A DNA stretch of 64,000 bases from Cryptomeria japonica (taxonomy: Eukaryota > Streptophyta > Pinopsida > Cupressales > Cupressaceae), in NCBI RefSeq assembly GCF_030272615.1, contig NC_081415.1:188856270-188920269 (forward strand). Reading direction: 5' to 3'. Below the pieces are notes generated by a model. That model searched no databases. It worked only from the letters and a program-made list of their open reading frames with translations, and was not told the DNA's origin. Below, piece by piece: positions 32,561 to 43,924 of the stretch (positions within the stretch are counted from its first letter, which is position 1; the number at the start of each line of letters is the position of its first letter). A program made the translations under genes and the position numbers.

Positions 32561-33584
32561 GAGTCATCAATGAGATTGTGCAAGGAAACCCATAGTGATG
32601 GTATCTCAACCTCAATAGGTAAGATAGCTTCGGTACCATAGACCAATGAGTAGGGAATTGCACCTATAGGGATTCAAATGCTAGTTCGATATGCCCATAG
32701 TGCTAGATTTAATTGAACATGCCAATCACGACTGGCATCATTGACTATCTTCTTTAGGATCCTCAATATGTTCTTGTTTGATGCTTCAACCTGACCATTG
32801 CCTTGTGGGTAATAGGAAGTGGAAAAGCGGTGTTGGATGTGAAATTTCTCACAGAGTTCACAGACATCCTGATTTTTGAAAGGGAGACCATTATCTGTGA
32901 TGATGGACATGGGTACACCATACTGGTAGATGATGTAATTGAGGATGAATGAGGCGATCTGCTTGCCAGTAACTTGGGTAAGTGGAACAACTTTGATCCA
33001 CTTTGTGAAGTATTCGGTGGCAGTAATAATGAATTTGTGGTCGTTGGATGAAGATGGATGCATTTTACCCACAAGGTCAAGGCCCCATTGATAAAAAGGT
33101 CATGGTGTCGTGATTGGTTGTAGTTCCTATGCTGGCACATGTATCAGGTCTCCATGAACTTGGCATTTATTGCACTTTCTGACAAAGTAGTAGGAGTCTT
33201 TTTCCATGGATGACCAATAGTATCCATTGCACAGGAGTTTCTTGGCTAGTGACGGACCGCTTGCATGGGCTCCACAAATTCCTTCATGTACCTCTTCCAA
33301 GGCCTTTGTTACCTCATCCTATTCTAGACATCGAAGGAGAGTACCATCAAGACTATGTCGGTATAGGGTTTCAGCAATAATGGTATATCAAGTGATTTGG
33401 CAAATGAAGGTTTTACATTGGTTATTCGATTGGTTAGGAGGAAGGGTGTGATCACGGAGATAGGTGTAGAACTCACCGTACCATGGGGATTCGGAACCGA
33501 CAAGGCGCATATCATCTCGGATTTGGGGATATCATAAGCAGGGATCCAAAGTTGTTCTACCAAGAATTCATAGCGTGTTGAATT
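32560..33584 (-). pseudogene. F integrase
   Basis: Integrase in pieces. HHCC finger near 33300-33130 (EVHEGICGAHASG, then CNKCQVHGDLIH). Catalytic core 33100-32750 with GLDLVGKM, IITDNGLPFKNQ and YYPQGNGQVEASN, so all three acidic positions are kept. The C-terminal side continues past LWAYRTSI and a stop, through YGTEAILPIEVEIPSLW, to about 32560, where H begins. Frameshifts near 33360-33480 and 33110. It matches E integrase at 63212-64000. Confidence 0.88.
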
Positions 33585-34259
33585 CTATGAAAGATCTAGG
33601 AGAGATGCAATAGTAGCCATAGCATCAGCAGCTCGATTTTGATCTCTTCGTATCTGTTCAAAGGCGATAGTAGTAAATAATGCCTTTAATTTGTCCACCA
33701 TTTGTTTGTATGGCATGAGTTTATCATCCTTGGTCTGATATTCATCTGTTGCTTGTCGAATGACTAGTTGGGAGTCGCCATAGACTTGTAGTTCTTGTAG
33801 CTTCCATTGTATGGCTAGCCTGAGTCCTATGATCAAGGCCTCATACTCTGCTATATTGTTGGTGCATGGAAATGTGAGCCTATAAGACTTCGGGATGCTA
33901 TCACCTTGAGGTGTGATAAACAAAATGCCTGCCCCCGAGCCTTGCCTAGTGTACAAACCATCAAAGTATAGTTTCCATGGTTGTGCTGTAGTGATCATGA
34001 ATATCTCTTCATCTAGAAAATTGGAAATGAGAGGATGATCGCCTATGAGTGGTGCATCAGCCAACTGATCTACAATAACTTGTCCTTTGATAGCTTTATG
34101 ATCTACATACTTGATGTCAAATTCACTTAGAATCATCACCCATTTGGCCAAGCGGCCTGTCAGTGCTGCTTTACTAAGTAAGTATTTGAGTGGATCAATC
34201 TTTGCAATGAGTTGTACTTTGTGTGTTAATAGATAGTGCCTCAGTTTAGTGGCTGCCAA
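33585..34259 (-). pseudogene. F RNase H (C-terminal half) and second RNase H
   Basis: 225 open codons. The first part finishes the standard RNase H (LLTHKVQLIAKIDPLKYLLS, SEFDIKYVDHKAIKGQ). The second is an archaeal-type RNase H: WKLYFDGLYTRQGSGAGILF, TNNIAEYEALIIGL, VYGDSQLVIRQ and NRAADAMATIASL keep the D-E-D-D pattern. Two RNase H domains in a row mark the Tat lineage. Confidence 0.9.
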
Positions 34260-34280
34260 GATTACTGCTAGGCAAACTCG

Positions 34281-35520
34281 CTAAATAGGTGTGTAATTGA
34301 GTTCATAGCCAACCAGTGTGTGAGAGATGTAGTAAATAGCACACTCTTTCCCTTCTGCATTATGTTGTGCTAGTAGTACTCCCAAAGTTGTATTAGTTGC
34401 TGAAATATAGAGCAATAGAGGCCTGCTTGGATCTGGTGGGATTAGCAATGGTGTATTCATGAGATAGTCTTTAAGCATCTGGAATGCTTGCTGGCATCTG
34501 GCATCCCATTGAAAGCAGATATTTTTGTGTAGCAGATGTGTAAAGGGGTGACACTTATCTGCCAATTGTGCGATGAATCTGCAAATGGATTGTAGCCGTC
34601 CTTGTAATGTCCTTAGCTGACTGATGTTCTTTGGAGGTGGCATGTCCATGATTGCTTTTACCTTTGCTGGATCGACCTCAATACCTTTGCTTGAGACAAT
34701 GTATCCTAGAAGCTTCCCTGAGGTTACTCCAAAGACATATTTCTTTGGGTTGAGTCACACATGGTATTGTTCTAGCCTATCAAAGATTTTATCTAATATG
34801 TTGAGATGCCCTTCTCTGGTGAGTGATTTTGCTAGTAAGTCATCAACACAATCTTCCATCATAGTATGCATCATGTCATGGAAGATGGTGGTCATTGCTC
34901 ATTGATAGGTTGCTCCTGCATTCTTTAGACTGAAAGACATTACATTCTAGCAGTATGTGCCCCATGGACATGTGAAGGTTGTCTTATGTTGATCCTCTAG
35001 TGCGATCTTTATCTAATTATATCCAGAAAAGCCATCCATGAGTGAAAGCATGGCATGTCTTGTTGTCAGATCTACTATGATGTCGATGTTTGGTAGGGGA
35101 AATTCATCCTTAGGACATGCCTTATTCAGATCGTTGAAGTTAGTGCAAATACGGATGCCCCCATTTGGCTTGCCGACAGGAACAATATTGGATATCCAAT
35201 CTGCATAATCAATCGGTCTAATGAAACCAACATCCAGAAGTTTCTTGAGTTCTGCTTTGACTAGTACTGCAATCTAAGGATGAATCTTACAAAGCTTTTG
35301 CTTGACAGGTTTGGCTCCTTCTGCTACAGTGAGGAGATGCATGACTAAATCAGGATCAAGCCCAGGCATGTCTACATATGACCATGCAAAATTGATTTGA
35401 TGTTTCTGGAAGAACTCTACAAACCTAGGCTATTCCTCTGGAGTTAGAAGAGATGCCAGATCTATGTGGTGAGGAATTTCAGGAGTCCCCACATTGTATT
35501 CTTTTGTTTCCTCGATGAGA
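34281..35520 (-). pseudogene. F reverse transcriptase and start of RNase H
   Basis: RT in the gag-pol frame with stops. GFIRPIDYADWISNIVPV, GGIRICTNFNDLNKACPK and SLMDGFSGYN are typical. The active-site box at 34839-34850 reads CVDD instead of YVDD, and both Asp are kept. RNase H starts LLLYISATNTTLGVLLAQ, lacking the first catalytic Asp, as is common for the older RNase H of Tat elements. Confidence 0.9.
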
Positions 35521-35528
35521 ATCGCTGA

Positions 35529-36707
35529 TCATTCCCGTTGTGTGCTATAGGGAAGGATGTCAAAACTTTCATCCTCAAGCACCTCAGAGAGGTTTTCACC
35601 ATTGGATACACTCTTTCTTTTTACTTTTGTTGAATCAAACAGTGCCATGGTATGGTTTTCACTGGAAGATCCATGTTTTATTGTTATATTTTTGCAGCTG
35701 AAAGGTTTGGCATCCGCCCCAAAGTATGTTGCGCTATTAAGTTCAATGGCGAATCCAGCTTTGTGATCCCTGCTTGGTATGTTATCCCGTAATTCCAAAA
35801 AGTCAATGATTGCCTCATCATTTTGGAAAAGGTCAAGACATGGGGGATTAAGGTGGTTCCATTCGATGAGTTCAGGATGGATAATGGGCATTACTTCATT
35901 GATTAGGTTAAGTTCATTAGATGTATCGGTGAGGGTTAAGACATTATGTTGAAGTTCATTGATAGTACTCTCCCTATCAGAATCAAGCGTAGGATGTGAC
36001 GTAGGATCTGTGGAAGAAGTTTCCAGCTCAGGAACCCAAGAGGTCTTTATCTATGCTTCTCTGTAAATAGGGATGTCTTTGCGAGGTGGAGGTATTGATG
36101 TGTCTTCCTCATCTAAAGTATTAAGTTGAATGGAATCAAATTCCCATTCATGTGAGTCGGTCTCTGAATCACTTTCCAGCATCCAATTACTATACCATAC
36201 TAGGATGTCTTTTGTGTTAAACATTGCAGGTGTGATCGGTTGATGTACCTTTGTAGATGAAATGATCGGTGCTGCAGGAAGGATGATGGGGATCAATGAA
36301 TCCGGTATGAGGAGTATTGGTAGTGTTGACTCTGTTGCTTTTGCTAGAACCGCTGGTGTCGTAGATACTGCTATGGGTTCTGATATAGTTGTCGTTGCTA
36401 ATGGTGCTATTGATGTTATTGTTATTGTTGATGGGATTACTGGTTTGATTGGTGGGATGATTGGCTTTGTAGATGGTTGTGTTGGGATTTTGAGCCTTGG
36501 TGGGGCAGTTGCGATGGTGTTTGATGTTGCTTTGATAATGAAAGGTGTCCTCTTTGCAATAGGCTGATATAGTGGTTTGTTGGGTTTTCCTTTGAATCTA
36601 AGCTTAGGAAAGATCTCCTTTTGAAAGCCTAGGCTTGCATTATCCTTGGGCTTTAATTCCGACAGCAGTGGTTCATGTCTTCCTTGTTTGCAAGGTCCCA
36701 AAGCACT
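35529..36707 (-). pseudogene. F G-patch end and protease-RT linker
   Basis: Begins right after a stop in the G-patch (CKQGRHEPLLSELKPKDN). A Pro/Ile/Thr-rich low-complexity stretch follows (36200-36550), then an acidic stretch and a conserved block before RT (LFQNDEAIIDFLELRD, then RDHKAGFAIELNSATYFG). Element E has the same block near 53380-53500. Role unknown. Confidence 0.75.
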
Positions 36708-37763
36708 CTAACCATCATAACCCATTCTTTGCATAGTGAGGAGGCCTTTGCCATACTGATCCATGGGAAGTGTAGCTTGCAGTATATCAGTGGTGATGGG
36801 ATCTTTATAGATCCATTCTGCTAAATCCTCATCTTTGGTTTCTTCTTCTTGACTCTTCCCAAGGATGAAAGGTGTCAAAGCACATGCTGGAGTGATCAAT
36901 GGTTGTCGAAGTAACTGCTGCGGTTTGCCATGTGTTCTAGGAGAAGTGGGCATTTGTCCCACACAAAAGAGTTGACTTAAGTTGTATTCCCTAGGACCTT
37001 CCTCTACTATTTTCATCTTAAGATTTTCTTGCTTAGGTATAGTGGTGTTTGAACTGGCAAGAGAGGCCAGACTTATATATGATGTGGAGGAAATGGCTTC
37101 TCTATTGTTAGGAACGATAATCTCTGGTTGATGACTGATATTATGATAATATGCAAAGGAATTTGCATCGCCCAAGATTGTGATCTCTACACCGTTATGT
37201 GGGAACTTGATACATTGATGGTAGGTAGATGGAACAGCTTGCATGGCATGTATCCAAGGTCTTCCTAACAATAGATTATATGGCAGAGTAAGGTCCAGAA
37301 CCTGACAGATGATGTGTTTCACCATAGGGCCTACTCGGATTGGTATTACCACAACTCCTTTGGATGAACACTCTGCATCATCATAGGCTTTGATTGTGAT
37401 CTTCTTACGGGGATCCACTGATTCTATTGCATATCCCAAAGTGGTGACCAATTGCAGTGTACAAATATTTAAGCCTGCTCCATTGTCGATCAAGACTCGT
37501 TTGATCCTATGTTGGTTGATAAAACCTTCAATATGTAGTGAAGCGTAATGAGGTTGCTGGAAGGAAGAGTTGTCACTTTCAGAAAAAGCAAGACAAGGTG
37601 ATGACTTTAGACTTCCAACCATGGCTTGGAATTGATCTGTATTCAAGTTTGTAGGGACTGACGCCTCTTGGAGAGCTTGATCTAAGATTGTTTTATGAGA
37701 TGGAGATAGGCGTAATAGCTCTAAAATGGATATAAGTGCAGGCGTTTTGTCTAATTGTTCCAC
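36708..37763 (-). pseudogene. F protease and G-patch start
   Basis: 351 open codons. The retropepsin site is VLIDNGAGLNICTL (DNG in place of DTG/DSG), with LLLGRPWIHAMQAVPSTYHQ as the C-terminal signature. A G-patch begins near 36770 (MDQYGKGLLTMQRMGYDG) and is cut by a stop at 36708. G-patch domains bind RNA and sit next to protease in some retroelements. Confidence 0.85.
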
Positions 37764-39539
37764 AAGATTGTATTGCTTTGGTATGGAGGTGGTGCCTTGT
37801 GGAGCTGCCTTTATGGTAACCTTGCCGCATCATGTAACAACATTACAATTGGAGCTGGGATTTTTTATGGTTATAGTTGCAATTTGTTCACTGGCATCAT
37901 ACAGGTGATTTACAATATAATTATACGTAGCCTACGTATAATCAGTGGTATAAGTGCCTCTCTTGGAAGTGGAAGGACCCCTTTGATCTTGTGATGGAAG
38001 TGGATTTTTGAGCATCAGATGATCAGTGTTTGTTGTTTTTGGGTCATGCTCTTCGATTTTGATTTCACCTTGGTCAATAAGATCCTAAATAAGATCTTTC
38101 AATCGGTGACAATTACTTGTCTTGTGTCCTCTCCCTTGATGGAAATCACAATGTTCAGTATCCCTCCACCATGCAGGTTTGACTTGAGGTTCATAGTTTG
38201 ATGTTTTAGATAGAGTTACCAAAGTTTGACAAACCAGTTGTCGCAACACTGTTTCGATGGGTTCCCCTAAGGGAGTGTATGTTCGCTTTTGTTTTTGTTG
38301 ACAAGGTCTAGGTTCATCATGAGATGTGATGCGGCCTTGATTTGAAGGGGCAACTATGTTAGTCTGAGGCGGGGGATTCTGTCTTGCAAATCAAACTACA
38401 GGTTGTGCACTTTTGATAGTTTTGGCATCCACAACCCCATCGTTGATGATATTTTTGTTCTTGTTCCAGAAGCTTGGTTTGTCACTATTGAAACGTGTGC
38501 GAGGACCATCCTTTGGTTCATTATAAATTTTGATAAGTCCTTTCTTGATGAAAGCTCGCTCACATTTTAAGCCCTTGGTGATCATGTCATTAAAAGAGTC
38601 TATGTCTTTGACATCCTGGTGAAACTCCATTTCTTCATTTAAGTTGGAAATAAATATTTCCACTAGTTCTTGTTCAGGTAACTGAAGAGAATGTCTGCTA
38701 GACATTTGACACCATCGTTGCAGGAATACTGAGAATAGTTCACCCGGTTTTTGTATAGTGTTACATAGATCAGCCATGGTGATATCACGTTCAATGTTAT
38801 GAGAGTAATGTGCCAAGAACTTCTGAACTAGCTCTTCAAAGGTCCTAATGCCACCTGGTAGTCGGGAAAACCATGATGTGGTTGTTCCTCCCAAGCTTCG
38901 GGGAAAAAGTCACATTAGGTATGTGTCCTCATATGCCACTTCGAGGCAAGCTGAATGAAATTCTCTGACATGATCGCGAGGATCTCCCTTTCCTCTATGT
39001 TTTTTGAATTTGGGTGTTTCGAATCATCGTGGAAAAGGTGGCATATAAAGATTCCTATCAAAGGAATAGGGAAAAATGTCATTGAGTGAGAATTGATTAG
39101 TCTTTACACCACTATGAAGTTCTTGGGCGAGATTCTCAACTTGTTGCCTCAACATCTCTATTTCATTTGGAGGAGGAGGTGGTGGGTTACCTCGAGGAAT
39201 GTTATATCTAATGGGATCTCTACCTCTTTCTTCTTCATGGCGACTTTGTCGTTCTGATGCTTGTCTTATTTGGGCAAGATCAAAGTCAGAGGGGAGTTTG
39301 GCTCCTTCTTGAGCGATCTTTAAAAAGTGAGCATCCGCATTGCTCCTGAGTATTTCATCAAAAAGTCTATTAAAGAGAGGGTTGTGCTGAGCCCTTTCTA
39401 TTGTTGCAGGAGTAGGAGTACTTGGGTTTTCATCATTCGCATTTCCTCCAAGTGCTTCTTGAAATTCATTGATATTTTCCTCCTCTTCTTCTTCTATTTC
39501 TATTTCTTGTTGCCTTGACTGTGATCGAGTATGAGCCAT
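37764..39539 (-). pseudogene. F gag
   Basis: MAHTRSQSRQQ start at 39539, then a Glu-run and Pro-run. The gag domain spans 39030-38600 (GKGDPRDHVREF, GGTTTSWFSRLP, FLAHYSHNIERD). The zinc-finger variant CDFHQGRGHKTSNCHRLKD is near 38140-38190. Several stops (39024, near 38918, 38391, others to 37780) but the frame is kept from 39539 to 33585. E gag at 46669-49220 is a close relative. Confidence 0.87.
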
Positions 39540-41544
39540 TTTGTTTATGAGTTTTTGTTGAAGTAGGGTGAAAATGATGATGAGTTGTTGATGAAATGAA
39601 AGATTGATGGTTGCTGAATTGTGTTGCATGTGGATCTCTAGCACTTAAAGGTAGATGTGACTGAAATTCTTTCTTTGAATTGCTTGTTTGTTTTTGATAA
39701 GGTTTAGAGAAATCTGAGATGTGTTACAGACTTAACTACCTAGTAATGAGAGGATTCACTCATAAACTAGTTTTAACTTGCATAGATATGTCTCTTAGGA
39801 TGAGCTTATCCTAGATGCAGAAACAATCTAAAAAGTGATGTGATGTGTTTGATTCAAGCAATATCCAAAAGAGAACTTAGGACAAGAACCTCTTAATGTT
39901 TTGAGAGTTGGAATAGATTGATGATGAAGTGATGATGTGTGAATGAGATAATGGATGAAATGTTTTAACTTCAATAACAGCTTTGTGTCACAAATTGAGC
40001 AAATTCTACCTCTTCCCTTTCGGGCATTGGTGGCATTTCTCGAGCTATGTTGTATGTGATACAAACATTTGGGAAGAAGTTGGGATTAATCTTGCCTCCT
40101 TGGTTTTTGTGATAACTCAAAGCTCTATATTGCATAAAAGCTCTGTGGTTTAATGATTCCAAATCAAATTCGTTTGTTTTGCCTTGAAGGTAGAGACGCA
40201 TGTGACGTAGAAAAACTCTATGAGAGACAAAGATTTGTCTAGTTTAGATAGAAGAATTTCCTCCTTTTGATCAAAGCCTTTGAACATAATGGTATTCTTT
40301 TCAAGTTGAGTTTTTGATGAAGATTCTTCTTTCGCAAGATGTGAAGAATGGTCATAAAGTTTGATAAATTTGTTTTTGATCTTTCGGTTGTTTTTGAAAG
40401 ATGTTTGGTTGGATGAATACTTGTTTTGATTTTTGGATTTTTCTTTGACAAGAAAACAAAGCAAGCACACAAACACAAGAATGTTGCCTTTAAAGGCACA
40501 AATGAGTATGGGTCTAGATCAACCCAATCCTTGGAGTTGTTATGACCCTTTCCTTTAAGTGTATTTTAGGTGTTTTTCTTTCCAAAGCCTGAAGTCGGCT
40601 CAATTTGTACTTGGTCTTTGACTAAACCAAAAACACTTCAAACATTTTGTATCCCTAAATTCAAATGGCTAGTTGTGATAAATTCAGCCCACATCTTGAT
40701 ATTTCTTCGACTTTGGTACTACATACCTTATGAATCCCACCGTGGCAGGTAAGGATGTGATATACTAAGTCTTGCGCGAGTATAACAAATAGATGATCCC
40801 TATGATGGGGGAGTCACCACTGTTATCAAGCTACAAGTGACTTTTCAAAAAGCTATGTTTCTACTCAAGGAAATATGTATGGTGAGTATCTTAGGAGCAA
40901 AACCATCTATGCTCTTGAACTGAATTGTATCTCAAATATTCTCAATCAATAGAATGGGTGGGCTACTACTTAAAGGTGTTTAGTCATTTTAGATGTCTTT
41001 GGACATAAGTTCATTCTGTAGTGACTCACTTAAGAGCCTTGTAACTTGTGGTGGGGCCCATTTGTCCTTTTAGCAAGTTACAATGTAGGAACAACTATAC
41101 CCAAGGCTACAGCTTTCGCTCTCACCTAATTTTTATAGCGGCTCGAAGGATTTATTGTGCAAGGTCATTCCCAAGAGTGATGTGTCTCTTGGTAGGCCTC
41201 TCTTAAAAAGATAAAAATTTTGAGTGTTACTAACACTTTTCTCTTGCACCTAGGACCACGAGAGCCAAGGGAGAGGATAGTGTGTGTTAGAAGTAGGACC
41301 ACTCGACCAACTCTTTTGCACAAATGTGCCAAACATGAAATTCACTTGTTCTTTTTAACTTGCCATCGCAATGTGTTTTAACTATTTGGAGATGTTTCCC
41401 CAACAATCATAGTGTTCTTTTTAACTTCAAATGCAAAGTGTTGAGTAAACTAGAACTTTGAAAATCCTGGTCAACTTAATTTGAAGCATGTATGCATGAA
41501 GGAAAATCACTTTGCAAAAATTGAAACAAGTTGATTGTGAGTTT
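39540..41544 (-). other. F leader, gag side
   Basis: About 2 kb between the leader array and gag. Short open stretches exist on both strands, but none has recognisable domains or matches the E leader. Treated as untranslated leader. Confidence 0.5.
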
Positions 41545-41800
41545 TATTTGCACCAAAAGTGAAGTGTGGATTGTAAATTTTTGCTTAAGTTTGATGCTAG
41601 AAATAAATTTGTCTTGTTGATTTTAAACACCAAATGAAAAATTGAGCCTAAACTTGCAATAAACAAAGTTGTTTTGTTCAATTTTAGAGCACCAAATACA
41701 AAATTTGATCCTAAGCTTGCAAGAAAGCAAATTTTGTTTTGTTCAATTTTAGAGCACCAAAAACAATTTTTTTGATTTTTAAGGAAGTTGGCTTTAGACC
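41545..41800 (-). repeat. F leader tandem repeat, about 61-65 bp unit
   Basis: Three-plus degenerate copies. TTTTAAACACC / TTTTAGAGCACC starts lie at 41621, 41682 and 41747. On the minus strand the unit opens TTTGGTGCTCTAAAATTGAA. The E leader array at 44755-45000 opens TTTGGTGCTTAAAATCAA. Confidence 0.7.
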
Positions 41801-41924
41801 TGCACAAGAAACGAACAGTTAGTAAAAATCGAATCTATGGTGGGCTTCTACAAGCCTAAGAATTTTCACTCTTTTGGTTACAGAGTCTTTTTTACAACAT
41901 TTTGTTACAATGGCGCTACTCTGT

Positions 41925-42170
41925 GTTTAAACAGAAGCGCTATTTAACACAAATGCGCTAATAAAGACATAATAGCGTTAGAGATAAACTTTGACAGCGA
42001 AAGCAATAGCACTAAAACATGCTCAAAAGTGCCAAAACAATTTCAAAAGCGTTGAAACAAGGTCAATAGCGCTAAACTTGGTACAATAGCGCTATTGTAA
42101 GAAAAATAGCGCTAGAACAACAAGTTGCAATAGCACTACAACGTGATCAAAAGTGCTAAAGTGCAACCTG
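41925..42170 (-). repeat. F leader AGCGCT array
   Basis: Loose array of AATAGCGCTA, AATGCGCTAAT and AAAAGCGTT-like units. Motif and irregular spacing match 24226-24512 near the other end of F. Confidence 0.65.
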
Positions 42171-42240
42171 TGTGTCAAGTTCAACATTCAAACATGTTAG
42201 TTTGTCAAAAAATATTGTGTTTTTTAGGTGTTTGGATTAA

Positions 42241-42256
42241 CGTCAGGTTCACCAAA
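42241..42256 (-). other. Primer binding site of element F
   Basis: Minus strand reads TTTGGTGAACCTGACG directly after the LTR end AGCATCA. E has TTTTGGTGAACCCAACG at the same place. The matching tRNA was not identified. Confidence 0.65.
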
Positions 42257-43699
42257 TGATGCTCTGCAAAAGGGCAAGTGTTAGATCATAAAAACCTGTG
42301 GTAGTATAACACACAAACAACAAGAAACAAGTGTTAAGGTTAGTGTTATTCAACCAAAGATCAACCTAAGAAGGCATATCAAAAAAGACACCAAGCACAA
42401 AGTAAAACATTTAACTACGAATGTAAATGCAAGAAGACATCTCCAAATGCCTTCTACCATACTCTTGGCTCCTTCTCCTTTGTTCCTCTCCTCTCTAAGT
42501 TCCAAAATAGTGTAGCTCTCAGCAGCTTTTTGCACTATGGATGCTTATGGAGGTTTGAGATTGAAGTATTTTCTCTAAATGTGGATAAAAAGCTAATACT
42601 ATGCTATTGATACTAAAATGATTTATTTTAACCAAAATGACAAGATATTAGTAGTTTATATTAAATGCTCTGTAGAATTCACTATAGCTTAAATGTATGC
42701 AAGTTTTCAGGATTATGGCTAAGAATGCTAAATGCTTGAGGATTTGAAAATGACGAATGAGAGCTCTATTTAGAGGTGAAATGGAGCAATGGATAGTTGA
42801 GATTGAGTAATCTCAACAAGGGTCAGGATTGAATGATTTGAGATCCATGTGAGGGCTTTCAACCCAATCCCAGGATGACAAGTGTCAATGTGAGATAGGT
42901 TGAGAGGAGAGGGAATAAGCATTAAATGCTTGACATGACCTTGGGAGTTAAGGTCAAGGTTAGTTGAATGGATAAATTCTTTATTCAAAGAATAAAGCTT
43001 TTATCCAATGGATAAACTCTTGTGCAAAGGAAAAAGGGATAACCATGGTCAAAGCAATAAATGCTTGAGGAGACACATGAGTGCAAGTTGAAATAACCAT
43101 AAATGGTTATGTAAGAGCCATTAATGGTCATGTAAGAGCCATTAGTGGTTTTGGAAGACTTTGGAGGTTAAATTGTTGAACACACAAAGCATTAAATGCT
43201 TTTCAAAGACTTTGAAGTCTTTGAGAAGTGACTCCAAGTTTCTTAGGGATGTGACAATAATTAGGGAATGGATTAGGCTAATTAGGAAGGGGTTAGAAGA
43301 ATCTAGAAGGGGATTAGATTTGCAAGTGAGTTTGGTGGGTGAGTGAAAATAGGATTTTATTAAAATAAAAATTCATTTATTTCAATAAATGTGTGCAAGT
43401 TGCATTTGTAGGAAAATGCAAGTGGGGGGGATAAATGATTTAAATAAATATTTGATTTAATTTATTTAAAAGAGGAATAGGGGATTTAAATGAAGTAAAT
43501 ATGATTTATTCATTTAATTGATTTGAATTTGGTTTAATGAATTAATTAAAATAAATTGAATAATTTATTTAATTAATAGGAGAATGTTTGGAGATGAATT
43601 AATTAAATATTAATTTAATTAACTGATGGCTAGTGGATTTTTAATTAAATAAATAGGAAATATTCATTTAATTAAACTGGACAGATTTATGTGACTACA
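42257..43699 (-). repeat. 5' LTR of element F
   Basis: 1443 bp, mate of 22189-23630. The TATA box at 42766-42775 has changed to CTCTAAATAG (minus), unlike the intact CTATAAATAG of the other LTR, so the genomic promoter copy is damaged. Confidence 0.95.
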
Positions 43700-43796
43700 A
43701 TTTCATTGTTTGTTTGTTAAAATTCTTTCATTAGATAGGGATTCCTGATTTCCCTTTGATTCTAATTGATATACTATTATTAAGATGAATTTTACA
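43700..43796 (+). repeat. 5' LTR of element E, right part (with right TSD of F)
   Basis: 43700-43704 is the right TSD of F (ATTTC). E LTR sequence then continues to about TTTTACA at 43796, ten bases before the primer site. The end is inferred from TG...CA termini. Confidence 0.7.
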
Positions 43797-43806
43797 TACG
43801 AAATTT

Positions 43807-43821
43807 TGGTGAACCCAACGT
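43807..43821 (+). other. Primer binding site of element E
   Basis: TGGTGAACCCAACGTG, nearly the same as in F (TGGTGAACCTGACG). Not initiator-Met; tRNA unassigned. Confidence 0.6.
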
Positions 43822-43924
43822 GAATCAACAGCTAATTTACCTTCTCTATTCTTTGTGTAATTTTTGCAAGTCGTATGGATCTTTCTTTTTTACAGATTTT
43901 GCACAAATTTTGAGAATAGATTTT

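Larger units (their letters stand above)
22189..43699 (-). mobile_element. Element F: 21.5-kb Tat-like Ty3/gypsy on the minus strand
   Basis: Paired LTRs of about 1443 bp and a perfect TSD. Read leftward: 5' LTR, primer site, leader with arrays, gag, protease, G-patch, linker, RT, RNase H, second RNase H, integrase, copia-type element H (opposite strand), AT-rich spacer, antisense plant-mobile-domain ORF, AGCGCT array, polypurine tract, 3' LTR. About 17.2 kb without H. By eye the two LTRs differ at roughly 35-40 places, so it is younger than B. It lies in the 5' LTR of E. Confidence 0.92.

Noticed and set aside
36262-36567. 101-codon plus-strand ORF
   Set aside because: Antisense shadow of the Pro/Ile/Thr-rich linker of F.
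43807-43821. Initiator-Met primer site for E and F
   Set aside because: Sequence TGGTGAACCC differs from TGGTATCAGAGC; tRNA left unassigned.
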